From Oscillospiraceae bacterium (GTDB lineage: Bacteria; Bacillota; Clostridia; Oscillospirales; Oscillospiraceae), in assembly GCA_902766215.1 (NCBI GenBank), contig CACXCV010000216.1:1-5148 (forward strand): DNA of 5,148 nucleotides. Reading direction: 5' to 3'. Shown here piece after piece: positions 1 through 4,427 of the stretch. Below the pieces are notes generated by a model, which was not told the DNA's origin, did no database searches, and saw only the letters and a program-made list of their open reading frames with translations. Position numbers and translations under genes: made by a program. Numbering within the stretch: position 1 is the stretch's first letter; every line of letters starts with the position of its first letter.

Positions 1-623
1 ATCCACTTGCTGCCGCTGCGGCCCACCGAAACGATGCAGTGCCGGCAGGTGTGGGTCTCTTTGTCGGTGTCGATGGCATAGCCGCCATCCGCCAGGCGGA
101 TGTGCCGCACCGGCGTGTCGAAATGGAACGCGACCTTGTCTTTCAAAAAGGCATAGAGGTTCTGCAGCACGACATAGTTGATGTCGGTGCCCAGGTGGCG
201 CACCGAGGCGTCGAGCAGGTTCAGCTTGTTCTGGATGCAGAGCTTTTTGAACTTTGAACCGGCGGTGGAATAAAGCTTGGTGCCTGCGCCGCCATACTGC
301 ATGTTGATCTCGTCCACATAGCGCATCAGCTCCAGCGCCTTCTGCTTGCCGATGTGCTCGTGCAGCGTGCCGCCAAAGTTGTTGGTGATGTTATATTTGC
401 CGTCGGAAAAAGCGCCCGCGCCGCCAAAACCGCTCATAATCGAGCAGCTTTTGCAGCCGATGCAGGATTTCACCTTGTCGCCGTCGATGGGGCAGCGGCG
501 CTTTTCCAGCGGATGTCCCGCCTCGAACACCGCGATGCGCAGCGTGGGGTCGTTCTGCACCAGTTCATAGGCGGAGAAGATGCCGCCGGGGCCGGCGCCG
601 ATGATAATGATGTCGTATTGCAT
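1..623 (-). CDS. FAD-dependent dehydrogenase, COG2509-like (N-terminal part, cut by window edge)
   Basis: Minus-strand frame starting at ATG 623-621; 207 codons are visible and the C-terminus lies beyond position 1. The protein begins MQYDIIIIGAGPGG, a Rossmann beta-strand followed by the dinucleotide-binding GxGxxG (G9, G11, G14). E34 ends the second strand and probably binds the FAD ribose. A Cys cluster follows (C44, C54, C57, C60), then a glycine-rich GFGGAGAFSDGK stretch at 65-76. That combination is what I know from the COG2509 'uncharacterized FAD-dependent dehydrogenase' family. The substrate is unknown; a cytosolic flavoprotein is expected, with no signal peptide or membrane segment seen. 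The Cys cluster could hold an Fe-S centre or zinc (inference). The start is supported by an ideal ribosome site, AAGGAGG, 7 bases upstream. It lies 62 bases downstream of the FAD/Rieske gene on the same strand but has its own promoter. Confidence 0.85.
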   Translation of the reverse strand, partial: MQYDIIIIGAGPGGIFSAYELVQNDPTLRIAVFEAGHPLEKRRCPIDGDKVKSCIGCKSCSIMSGFGGAGAFSDGKYNITNNFGGTLHEHIGKQKALELMRYVDEINMQYGGAGTKLYSTAGSKFKKLCIQNKLNLLDASVRHLGTDINYVVLQNLYAFLKDKVAFHFDTPVRHIRLADGGYAIDTDKETHTCRHCIVSVGRSGSKW

Positions 624-630
624 GATGCGT

Positions 631-637
631 CCTCCTT
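631..637 (-). promoter_or_regulatory. Strong ribosome binding site for the COG2509-like gene
   Basis: On the minus strand this reads AAGGAGG, complementary to the 16S rRNA 3' end, and lies 7 bases before the ATG at 623-621. It fixes the start of the left-hand flavoprotein. Confidence 0.85.
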
Positions 638-660
638 GGATAGTTCCTTGGGCAGCACTC

Positions 661-689
661 ATTATAATGGGTTCTTCCGCCCGCGTCAA
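661..689 (-). promoter_or_regulatory. Sigma-A/70 promoter of the COG2509-like gene
   Basis: On the minus strand: TTGACG (689-684), a 17-base spacer, then a perfect TATAAT (666-661). Transcription would start near 654, giving a leader of about 30 bases. The -35 hexamer overlaps the TGA stop (688-686) of the upstream FAD/Rieske gene. The left gene can therefore be transcribed independently although the two genes are in tandem. No terminator hairpin is seen between them, so readthrough is also possible. Confidence 0.75.
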
Positions 690-1981
690 TGGGGCAAATC
701 GCCTTCGGCCGGGTTATCCAGCAGGACGCCGTCAGAGGAAAAGCGCGAGCCGTGGCATGGGCAGTCCCAGCTGTGCTCCTGGGGGTTCCACTTCAGGGCG
801 CAGCCCAGGTGCGGGCAGCGCCGGGCCGAGGGAGTGAGCCAGCCGGCCAGCGCCTGGACGCCGTTGGCTGCCAGCTGCGGGCGCAGGATGCGCCGCGAGG
901 GCGAGAACAGCGCCTGCTCCGGCATGCTGCGCCCCTGCACCAGGCCGCACAGCAGCTCTGCCGCCGCCATGGCCGTGGTCATGCCCCATTTGTTGAAGCC
1001 CGCGGCCACATACAGCCCGGGCGTGCGGGGGGAATAGCGCCCCACATAGGGCAGGCCGTCCAGGCTGACGCAGTCCTGCGTGGCCCAGCGGGCCACAGGG
1101 CGCGCGCCGGGCCAGTGCCGCCGGGCAAAGTCCTCCAGCGGCGCCCAGCCGGGGCTGGGCTTGCCGGTGCGGTGCGACAGCCCGCCCAGCAGCAGCAGTG
1201 CACCGGCCCGGCGGAACGACAGCCCGCTCTGGGCGGCGTCGCGGTACATGCCGCCGGGCGCGTCGGCCCCCTCCAGCGCAAGCACATAGGAGCGCTGCTG
1301 ATACAGCTTGAGGAAATAGCTCCCGTGCTTGTTCCAGAGGGGAAAGTGCGTGGCGACGATGATCTGCCGGGCCGTGACGCTGCCGCGGCTGGTGCGCACG
1401 GTGCCGCCGGTGTATTCCAGCGCCCGGGTGTGCTCGTGGATGCGCAGCGGCGCGGCCACTGCGGCCAGAAACCGCAGCGGGTCAAACTGCGCCTGGCCGG
1501 CAAAGCGCAGCGCGCCCGCCGCCGGGAAGGGGAGCGGAAGCCCGTCCAGCAGGGGCGCGTCATAGCCGATGCGCGCCAGCGCCGCCTGCTCGCGCAGCAG
1601 GGCCGGCCGGTCGTCCAGCGAATAGACAAAGGCGTCCTGCGGCTCAAAGCCGCAGTCGATCTCCCGGCAGAGCCGGCGATAGTGCTCCAGCGCCCGCAGG
1701 TTGGCCTGTAAATAGGTTTTTGCGCCCCCGGGGCCGAAGCGGCGCAGCAGCGCGTCATACACCAGGCCGTGCTGGGCGGTAATTTTGGCCGTGGTGCGCG
1801 CGGTTACGCCCCGGCCGATGCGATCCGCTTCGATGAGCACATAGTCCACCCCGGCCTGCTGCAAATGCAGGGCGCACAGAATGCCGGCGATGCCGCCGCC
1901 GATGATCAGCACGTCGGTGTGTACTGCGCCTTCCAGCGGGGGAAAGGACGGCAGCGCGGCGGGTTCCCAGATTGATTGCAT
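686..1981 (-). CDS. FAD-dependent oxidoreductase (DAO family) with C-terminal Rieske [2Fe-2S] module
   Basis: Complete, 431 aa. The N-terminus MQSIWEPAALPSFPPLEG leads into a Rossmann FAD-binding site GGGIAG (G28, G30, G33), with E51 ending the second strand. This matches the DAO/glycine-oxidase-like fold (residues about 20-360). Near the end of that fold, 'FNKWGMT' is the usual FAD-contacting segment in this group. The C-terminus carries Rieske ligands C389-P-H391 (within CPHLGC) and C407-P-C-H410 (CPCHG), so a [2Fe-2S] cluster with two Cys and two His ligands is expected. The substrate is unknown. In Bacillus, YhfW-type proteins have the same order but are longer (around 500 aa from memory); here only a short linker precedes the first Rieske ligand. 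The start agrees with the MxSIW opening of related proteins, although the ribosome site (GGCGGTG, about 5 bases upstream) is weak. Probably cytosolic. Divergent from deoD. Confidence 0.9.
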   Translation of the reverse strand: MQSIWEPAALPSFPPLEGAVHTDVLIIGGGIAGILCALHLQQAGVDYVLIEADRIGRGVTARTTAKITAQHGLVYDALLRRFGPGGAKTYLQANLRALEHYRRLCREIDCGFEPQDAFVYSLDDRPALLREQAALARIGYDAPLLDGLPLPFPAAGALRFAGQAQFDPLRFLAAVAAPLRIHEHTRALEYTGGTVRTSRGSVTARQIIVATHFPLWNKHGSYFLKLYQQRSYVLALEGADAPGGMYRDAAQSGLSFRRAGALLLLGGLSHRTGKPSPGWAPLEDFARRHWPGARPVARWATQDCVSLDGLPYVGRYSPRTPGLYVAAGFNKWGMTTAMAAAELLCGLVQGRSMPEQALFSPSRRILRPQLAANGVQALAGWLTPSARRCPHLGCALKWNPQEHSWDCPCHGSRFSSDGVLLDNPAEGDLPH

Positions 1982-2049
1982 GCCTTCACCGCCAGAAAAA
2001 AGATATCTCTAGTATTTGGCCCGCGGCGGGCGGCTATGCGTCCCGCCCC

Positions 2050-2078
2050 TTGACGCGGCGGGGCGAAACCTCTATAAT
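2050..2078 (+). promoter_or_regulatory. Sigma-A/70 promoter of deoD
   Basis: TTGACG (2050-2055), a 17-base spacer and a perfect TATAAT (2073-2078). The start of transcription is predicted near 2085, leaving a leader of about 43 bases before the chosen deoD ATG. An inverted repeat CGCCCC/GGGGCG (2044-2049 and 2060-2065) straddles the -35 box. A 9-base direct repeat CGCGGCGGG occurs at 2022-2030 and again at 2054-2062. Either could be a regulator site, but both are GC-rich and could be chance. The leader is too short for a purine riboswitch. Confidence 0.8.
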
Positions 2079-2112
2079 CAAAGAAGAAATGCGTTCCCGA
2101 TTTTTTGATACG

Positions 2113-2120
2113 AAAGGCGG
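2113..2120 (+). promoter_or_regulatory. Ribosome binding site deciding the deoD start
   Basis: AAAGGCGG ends 7 bases before ATG 2128-2130 but only 1 base before the in-frame ATG at 2122, so 2128 is favoured. The chosen start also gives the family's MxTPHxxA opening. Confidence 0.65.
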
Positions 2121-2127
2121 AATGACC

Positions 2128-2844
2128 ATGTCCACTCCCCATAACAGCGCCCGCAGGGGCGACTTTGCCAAAACGGTTCTGATGCCCGGCGACCCGCTGC
2201 GCGCCCAGTTTATTGCCGAAACCTTTTTAACCGATGCCCGGCTGGTGAACAATGTCCGCGGCATCCACGGCTACACGGGCCTGTATCAGGGCGTGCCGGT
2301 ATCGGTGATGGCCTCGGGCATGGGCATGCCCTCCATCGGCATCTATTCCCACGAGCTGTTCACCGAATACGAGGTGGACAACATCATCCGCATCGGCTCG
2401 GCCGGCGCTATCTCCGAAAAGCTGAAGCTGCGCGACATCGTGGCCGGCATCGGCGCCTGCACCAATTCCAACTTTGCCTCGCAGTTTCAGCTGCCCGGCA
2501 CCTATTGCCCCGTGTGCAGCTATGAGCTGCTGGAGACGGCCGTGGGCTGCGCCCGCTCGCTGGGGCAGGAGCTGACGGTGGGGACGCTGCTCTCGTCCGA
2601 CACCTTCTACGATGCGTCCAGCTCCACCCTGGCCTGGGGCAGGATGGGCGTGCTGGCCGTGGAGATGGAGGCGGCGGCCCTGTACTGCAACGCGGCCTAT
2701 CTGGGCAAGCGCGCGCTGGCGCTGTGCACCATCTCCGACCACATTGTCACCGGCGAAGAGCTGGACGCCGCGGCGCGGCAGAGCACCTTTACTGCCATGA
2801 TGGAGGTGGCGCTGGCCACGGCCGTGGCCATGGCGCAGAAATAA
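2128..2844 (+). CDS. deoD: Purine nucleoside phosphorylase, DeoD (hexameric) type
   Basis: Complete, 238 aa; the E. coli enzyme is 239. It reversibly cleaves purine (deoxy)ribonucleosides with phosphate to the base and (deoxy)ribose-1-phosphate, a cytosolic purine-salvage step. The N-terminus MSTPHNSARRGDFA and VLMPGDPLRA match E. coli DeoD closely. Expected active-site residues are present: H5 (donated across the dimer), phosphate ligands G21, R25, R44, R88 and S91, the ribose-binding VEMEAA block (E179-M180-E181), and catalytic D204 (ISDH) with R217. The open frame extends upstream to 1972, but that region contains the promoter, and the two nearer upstream in-frame ATGs have no properly spaced ribosome site. 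The gene stands alone: no other deo or nucleoside-transport gene is visible. It diverges from the FAD/Rieske gene. A strong hairpin with a U7 tract (2920-2973) lies 75 bases past its stop and could end its transcript. Confidence 0.95.
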   Translation: MSTPHNSARRGDFAKTVLMPGDPLRAQFIAETFLTDARLVNNVRGIHGYTGLYQGVPVSVMASGMGMPSIGIYSHELFTEYEVDNIIRIGSAGAISEKLKLRDIVAGIGACTNSNFASQFQLPGTYCPVCSYELLETAVGCARSLGQELTVGTLLSSDTFYDASSSTLAWGRMGVLAVEMEAAALYCNAAYLGKRALALCTISDHIVTGEELDAAARQSTFTAMMEVALATAVAMAQK

Positions 2845-2850
2845 GCGGTG

Positions 2851-2871
2851 GAAAAAAGGGCCGGCGCGGCC
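2851..2871 (-). terminator. Possible small minus-strand terminator after deoD
   Basis: Read on the minus strand, a 5-bp GC stem (GGCCG/CGGCC, loop of 3) is followed by C and six Ts. It could stop antisense transcription entering deoD, for example readthrough from the metallophosphoesterase gene. The stem is short, so this is tentative. Confidence 0.35.
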
Positions 2872-2881
2872 AACAAACCAT

Positions 2882-2910
2882 TTGAAATTGTCAGACAAAT
2901 TGAGTATAAT
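2882..2910 (+). promoter_or_regulatory. Sigma-A/70 promoter of the MATE leader, with inverted repeat in the spacer
   Basis: TTGAAA (2882-2887), a 17-base spacer and TATAAT (2905-2910) form a near-consensus promoter; transcription should start near 2917. An inverted repeat AAATTGTC-A-GACAAATT (2885-2901, 7 of 8 pairs complementary) overlaps the end of the -35 and fills the spacer. That is a position where TetR- or MarR-type repressors often bind. The surrounding DNA is clearly more AT-rich than the genes on either side. Confidence 0.7.
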
Positions 2911-2919
2911 TCCAGTACA

Positions 2920-2973
2920 ACGTGTGGCGTATGTGTGTAAATCCGGTTGCGCATACGCCGCACGTCTTTTTTT
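2920..2973 (+). terminator. Intrinsic terminator-like hairpin (16-bp stem, U7)
   Basis: Arms 2920-2935 and 2950-2965 pair over 16 positions (14 Watson-Crick, 2 G-U), with a 14-base loop, followed by C and seven Ts (2967-2973). By form it is a Rho-independent terminator and could end deoD readthrough. It also begins only about 3 bases after the predicted start of the 2882-2910 promoter, so it may be the first domain of a structured leader, or it may generate a tiny RNA of about 55 bases. Its loop contains TCCGG. Confidence 0.75.
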
Positions 2974-2982
2974 GAAGCGGGG

Positions 2983-3032
2983 GCTGCGGATGTAGGGACG
3001 ATACAGAAAAATACGGCATAAAATCGTGCAGC
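2983..3032 (+). ncRNA. Structured leader element, possible riboswitch aptamer part
   Basis: Outer stem GCTGC/GCAGC (2983-2987 with 3028-3032) and inner stem ACGAT/ATCGT (2998-3002 with 3023-3027) are nested. The stems are contiguous on the 3' side, while a 10-base unpaired stretch (2988-2997, GGATGTAGGG) separates them on the 5' side. The A-rich apical loop (3003-3022) contains TACGGCAT. Its CGG could pair with CCG in the loop of the 2920-2965 hairpin. The element sits between a promoter and a second terminator-like hairpin ahead of a MATE start, which is attenuation-riboswitch geometry. Guanidine-IV (mepA motif) is known to precede MATE genes in Clostridia. Assignment to that class rests on context and is not proven from sequence. 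Confidence 0.4.
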
Positions 3033-3038
3033 AGAGAT

Positions 3039-3075
3039 GCGTAAGTCCGGATTTTCCGGGGCTTACGCCATTTTT
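3039..3075 (+). terminator. Second terminator-like hairpin just before the MATE start
   Basis: GCGTAAG (3039-3045) pairs with CTTACGC (3062-3068), and CCGG (3047-3050) with CCGG (3056-3059). The loop is ATTTT, with a U opposite GG in the middle. CA and five Ts (3071-3075) follow. It lies upstream of the MATE ribosome site, so it reads as a regulatory terminator (attenuator), not an end-of-gene one. Confidence 0.6.
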
Positions 3076-3102
3076 ATCGCTGAAAAAGGAAAGGTGAACA
3101 AA

Positions 3103-3162
3103 ATGGAACAAACCAATCAGTTCCTGGGGCCCGAGCACATCGGCGCGCTGATGCGGCGCAGG
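3103..3162 (+). pseudogene. N-terminal remnant of a MATE-family efflux transporter
   Basis: ATG 3103 follows AAAGG (3090-3094) with an 8-base gap and encodes MEQTNQFLGPEHIGALMRR. From memory, clostridial MATE (MepA-like) pumps open with an NQFLGxExIGxLMxx segment just before the first membrane helix, so this is a good match for about 19 codons. After residue 19-20 the similarity stops. No hydrophobic helix follows, and the frame runs into the terminator (3173-3208) and then antisense through the metallophosphoesterase gene. A functional MATE pump has about 450 residues and 12 helices, so nearly all of it is missing. The upstream promoter, hairpins and ribosome site are intact. Alternatives are a small expressed peptide or an assembly join. 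The 3' boundary is approximate. Confidence 0.6.
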
Positions 3163-3172
3163 GATAAAAAGT

Positions 3173-3208
3173 CACAGCGCAGGGGCGGCGTGCCGCCCCT
3201 GCGCTGTG
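3173..3208 (-). terminator. Intrinsic terminator of the metallophosphoesterase gene
   Basis: A perfect 17-bp inverted repeat (3173-3189 with 3192-3208, centre GT) lies 11 bases past the minus-strand stop at 3222-3220. On the minus strand the stem is followed by AC and five Ts (3170-3166). No T tract follows on the plus strand, so it is a terminator for leftward transcription, though the stem could also slow rightward polymerase. Confidence 0.85.
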
Positions 3209-3219
3209 TGTATCAACGG

Positions 3220-4206
3220 TTATTTCTGCCCGGATCTTTCTGCCCGGAAAAAGCGCGCCATCATTTCCTCAATCTTTGCCTTGGCGGCCATCTGCTGGGG
3301 AAAGCGCTCCCGCGCCGGCAGATAGGCCTCGGTGAAGCAGCGGCGGTCGTGATTGCGGAAGAACACGCCCATGCCGCCGTCGTCATAGATGTGCAGCAGC
3401 ACGCTGCGGCAGAACTCGCCGCGGATATTTTCAAAGCTGGACACGTCGATCTGCGGAATGTCGTGCCAGTCCACCCAGGAGATGCGGCGGTAGACGTTTT
3501 CGCGGCCCCACATGGCGTCGCCGATGTGCGAGTGTCCATAGAAGTGGATAGCGGCCTGCTCCGGCAGGGGCAGCAGGCGGTCCATCAGCTCGTGGTCGCG
3601 GTTGCAGCCGCTGAAGCCATAGTGGGCGGCGGTGATGAGGGTGTGCTCCTCGGCGGCCATCCGGGCGTGCAGCGCGTCAATCTCTGACTGGGGGTGGGGA
3701 TAGCCCGGCGCGTCGGGCGGGTTGAGGTGGCTGTGCACGGCGATCCACGAGCCGTCGGGGGCGACATGGTCGCAGAAGAAATAGACCGGATAGTCCCCCA
3801 GCGCGGTGCGGAAATACCAGTCGCTGATGCTTGCGGTGGTGTGCCAGCCCGGGTGGTCGTGTACCATCTGCCAGAAGGGCAGCTGGGGCGGCCGGCCGGG
3901 GTGGCGGCGGGTATAGTCATAGTCGTGGTTGCCGGTGGCATAGCACAGCGGCAGGCCCAGCGCGGCAAAGGCCTGCTCCTGCAGGTCGGTCATGGCAATC
4001 AGGCGGGGCATGTCGTCGCCCTCGATGGCATCGCCCAGGTACCAGATCTGTTCAGCCGGGCGGCCCAGCGCCTCAAAGTCGGAAATGCCGCTGTCCAGGC
4101 AGCGGCGGGTGTTCTCCGGCTGGGCCTGCTGCAGGTCGGACAGGATCCACACGCGGTGCTTTGCCCGGCGGCAGGACTCGTCATACAGCGATTGATATAA
4201 ATCCAT
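3220..4206 (-). CDS. Calcineurin-like metallophosphoesterase
   Basis: Complete, 328 aa. The metal-binding motifs of the calcineurin-like phosphoesterase fold appear in order: SDLQ (D24), YLGDAIEG (G58-D59), GNHD (N93, H94), AAHYG (H195) and YGHSH (H225, H227). A two-metal phosphoester hydrolase is expected; the substrate (nucleotide, phosphoprotein or other) cannot be told. The first motif is normally DxH, but here residue 26 is Gln, which may alter metal site 1. There is no signal peptide or membrane segment, so it is probably cytosolic. The C-terminus (300-328) is charged and probably helical. The start ATG 4206-4204 has AGAGGG 8 bases upstream. A plausible promoter lies upstream, and a strong terminator follows the stop. 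It diverges from glyS, with 221 bases between starts. Confidence 0.88.
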   Translation of the reverse strand: MDLYQSLYDESCRRAKHRVWILSDLQQAQPENTRRCLDSGISDFEALGRPAEQIWYLGDAIEGDDMPRLIAMTDLQEQAFAALGLPLCYATGNHDYDYTRRHPGRPPQLPFWQMVHDHPGWHTTASISDWYFRTALGDYPVYFFCDHVAPDGSWIAVHSHLNPPDAPGYPHPQSEIDALHARMAAEEHTLITAAHYGFSGCNRDHELMDRLLPLPEQAAIHFYGHSHIGDAMWGRENVYRRISWVDWHDIPQIDVSSFENIRGEFCRSVLLHIYDDGGMGVFFRNHDRRCFTEAYLPARERFPQQMAAKAKIEEMMARFFRAERSGQK

Positions 4207-4245
4207 TCTATCAACCCTCTCTGCTCTGGTTTTCTCTTTTCTGAC

Positions 4246-4275
4246 AGTTTATCACATGTCCCCCCGGCTTGTCCA
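4246..4275 (-). promoter_or_regulatory. Possible promoter of the metallophosphoesterase gene
   Basis: On the minus strand: TGGACA (4275-4270), an 18-base spacer and TAAACT (4251-4246). The -35 matches 5 of 6 and the -10 matches 4 of 6 consensus bases. It lies about 40 bases before the start codon. This is weaker than the other promoters in the window. Confidence 0.45.
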
Positions 4276-4348
4276 GCGGCGGCGGGCGGGGAAGACGTCT
4301 GCTTTTTGTCCGAGGTTGTGAAATTCGGCACAAATGCGCATCCTAACC

Positions 4349-4377
4349 TTGCGTTTCGGCGGATAAGGCGGTATAAT
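4349..4377 (+). promoter_or_regulatory. Sigma-A/70 promoter of the glycyl-tRNA synthetase gene
   Basis: TTGCGT (4349-4354), a 17-base spacer and a perfect TATAAT (4372-4377). Transcription should start near 4384, leaving a leader of about 44 bases. That is too short for a T-box, which would need roughly 200 bases or more with a terminator. Confidence 0.65.
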
Positions 4378-4393
4378 GAGCCGTAAATACTTT

Positions 4394-4412
4394 GCCCGGC
4401 AGCCAGCCGGGC
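4394..4412 (+). promoter_or_regulatory. GC-rich hairpin in the glyS leader next to the ribosome site
   Basis: GCCCGGC (4394-4400) pairs perfectly with GCCGGGC (4406-4412) around the loop AGCCA. It ends 3 bases before the ribosome site AAAGAGG (4416-4422). It has no T tract, so it is not a terminator. It could protect the mRNA 5' end or tune ribosome access. Confidence 0.5.
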
Positions 4413-4427
4413 GGGAAAGAGGTAAAA

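Noticed and set aside
663..668. Plus-strand TATAAT at 663-668
   Set aside because: It arises because ATTATAAT is a palindrome; no -35 box lies at a proper distance on the plus strand and no gene follows.
354..1711. Long plus-strand open frames (354-1037 and 689-1711)
   Set aside because: They are antisense to the two well-supported flavoprotein genes, have low-complexity Ala/Arg/Gly-rich translations and no recognisable domain; typical shadows in GC-rich DNA.
2001..2008. AGATATCT palindrome upstream of the FAD/Rieske gene
   Set aside because: Only 8 bases and not extended by flanking symmetry; no clear promoter could be defined around it on the minus strand.
1972..2127. Upstream extension of the deoD frame to an ATG at 1972
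   Set aside because: The deoD promoter (2050-2078) lies inside this stretch, the extra residues do not resemble DeoD, and the proper ribosome site and the family's N-terminus point to 2128.
2079..2127. Purine riboswitch controlling deoD
   Set aside because: The predicted leader is only about 43 bases and lacks the three-way-junction pattern.
2227..3138. 303-codon minus-strand open frame over deoD and the gap after it
   Set aside because: Antisense to deoD, with His/Gly/Ala-rich low-complexity translation and no ribosome site or domain.
3163..3687. Continuation of the MATE frame to 3687 as a real protein
   Set aside because: After about codon 20 it passes through a terminator stem and is then the reverse complement of the metallophosphoesterase gene, with no membrane helices.
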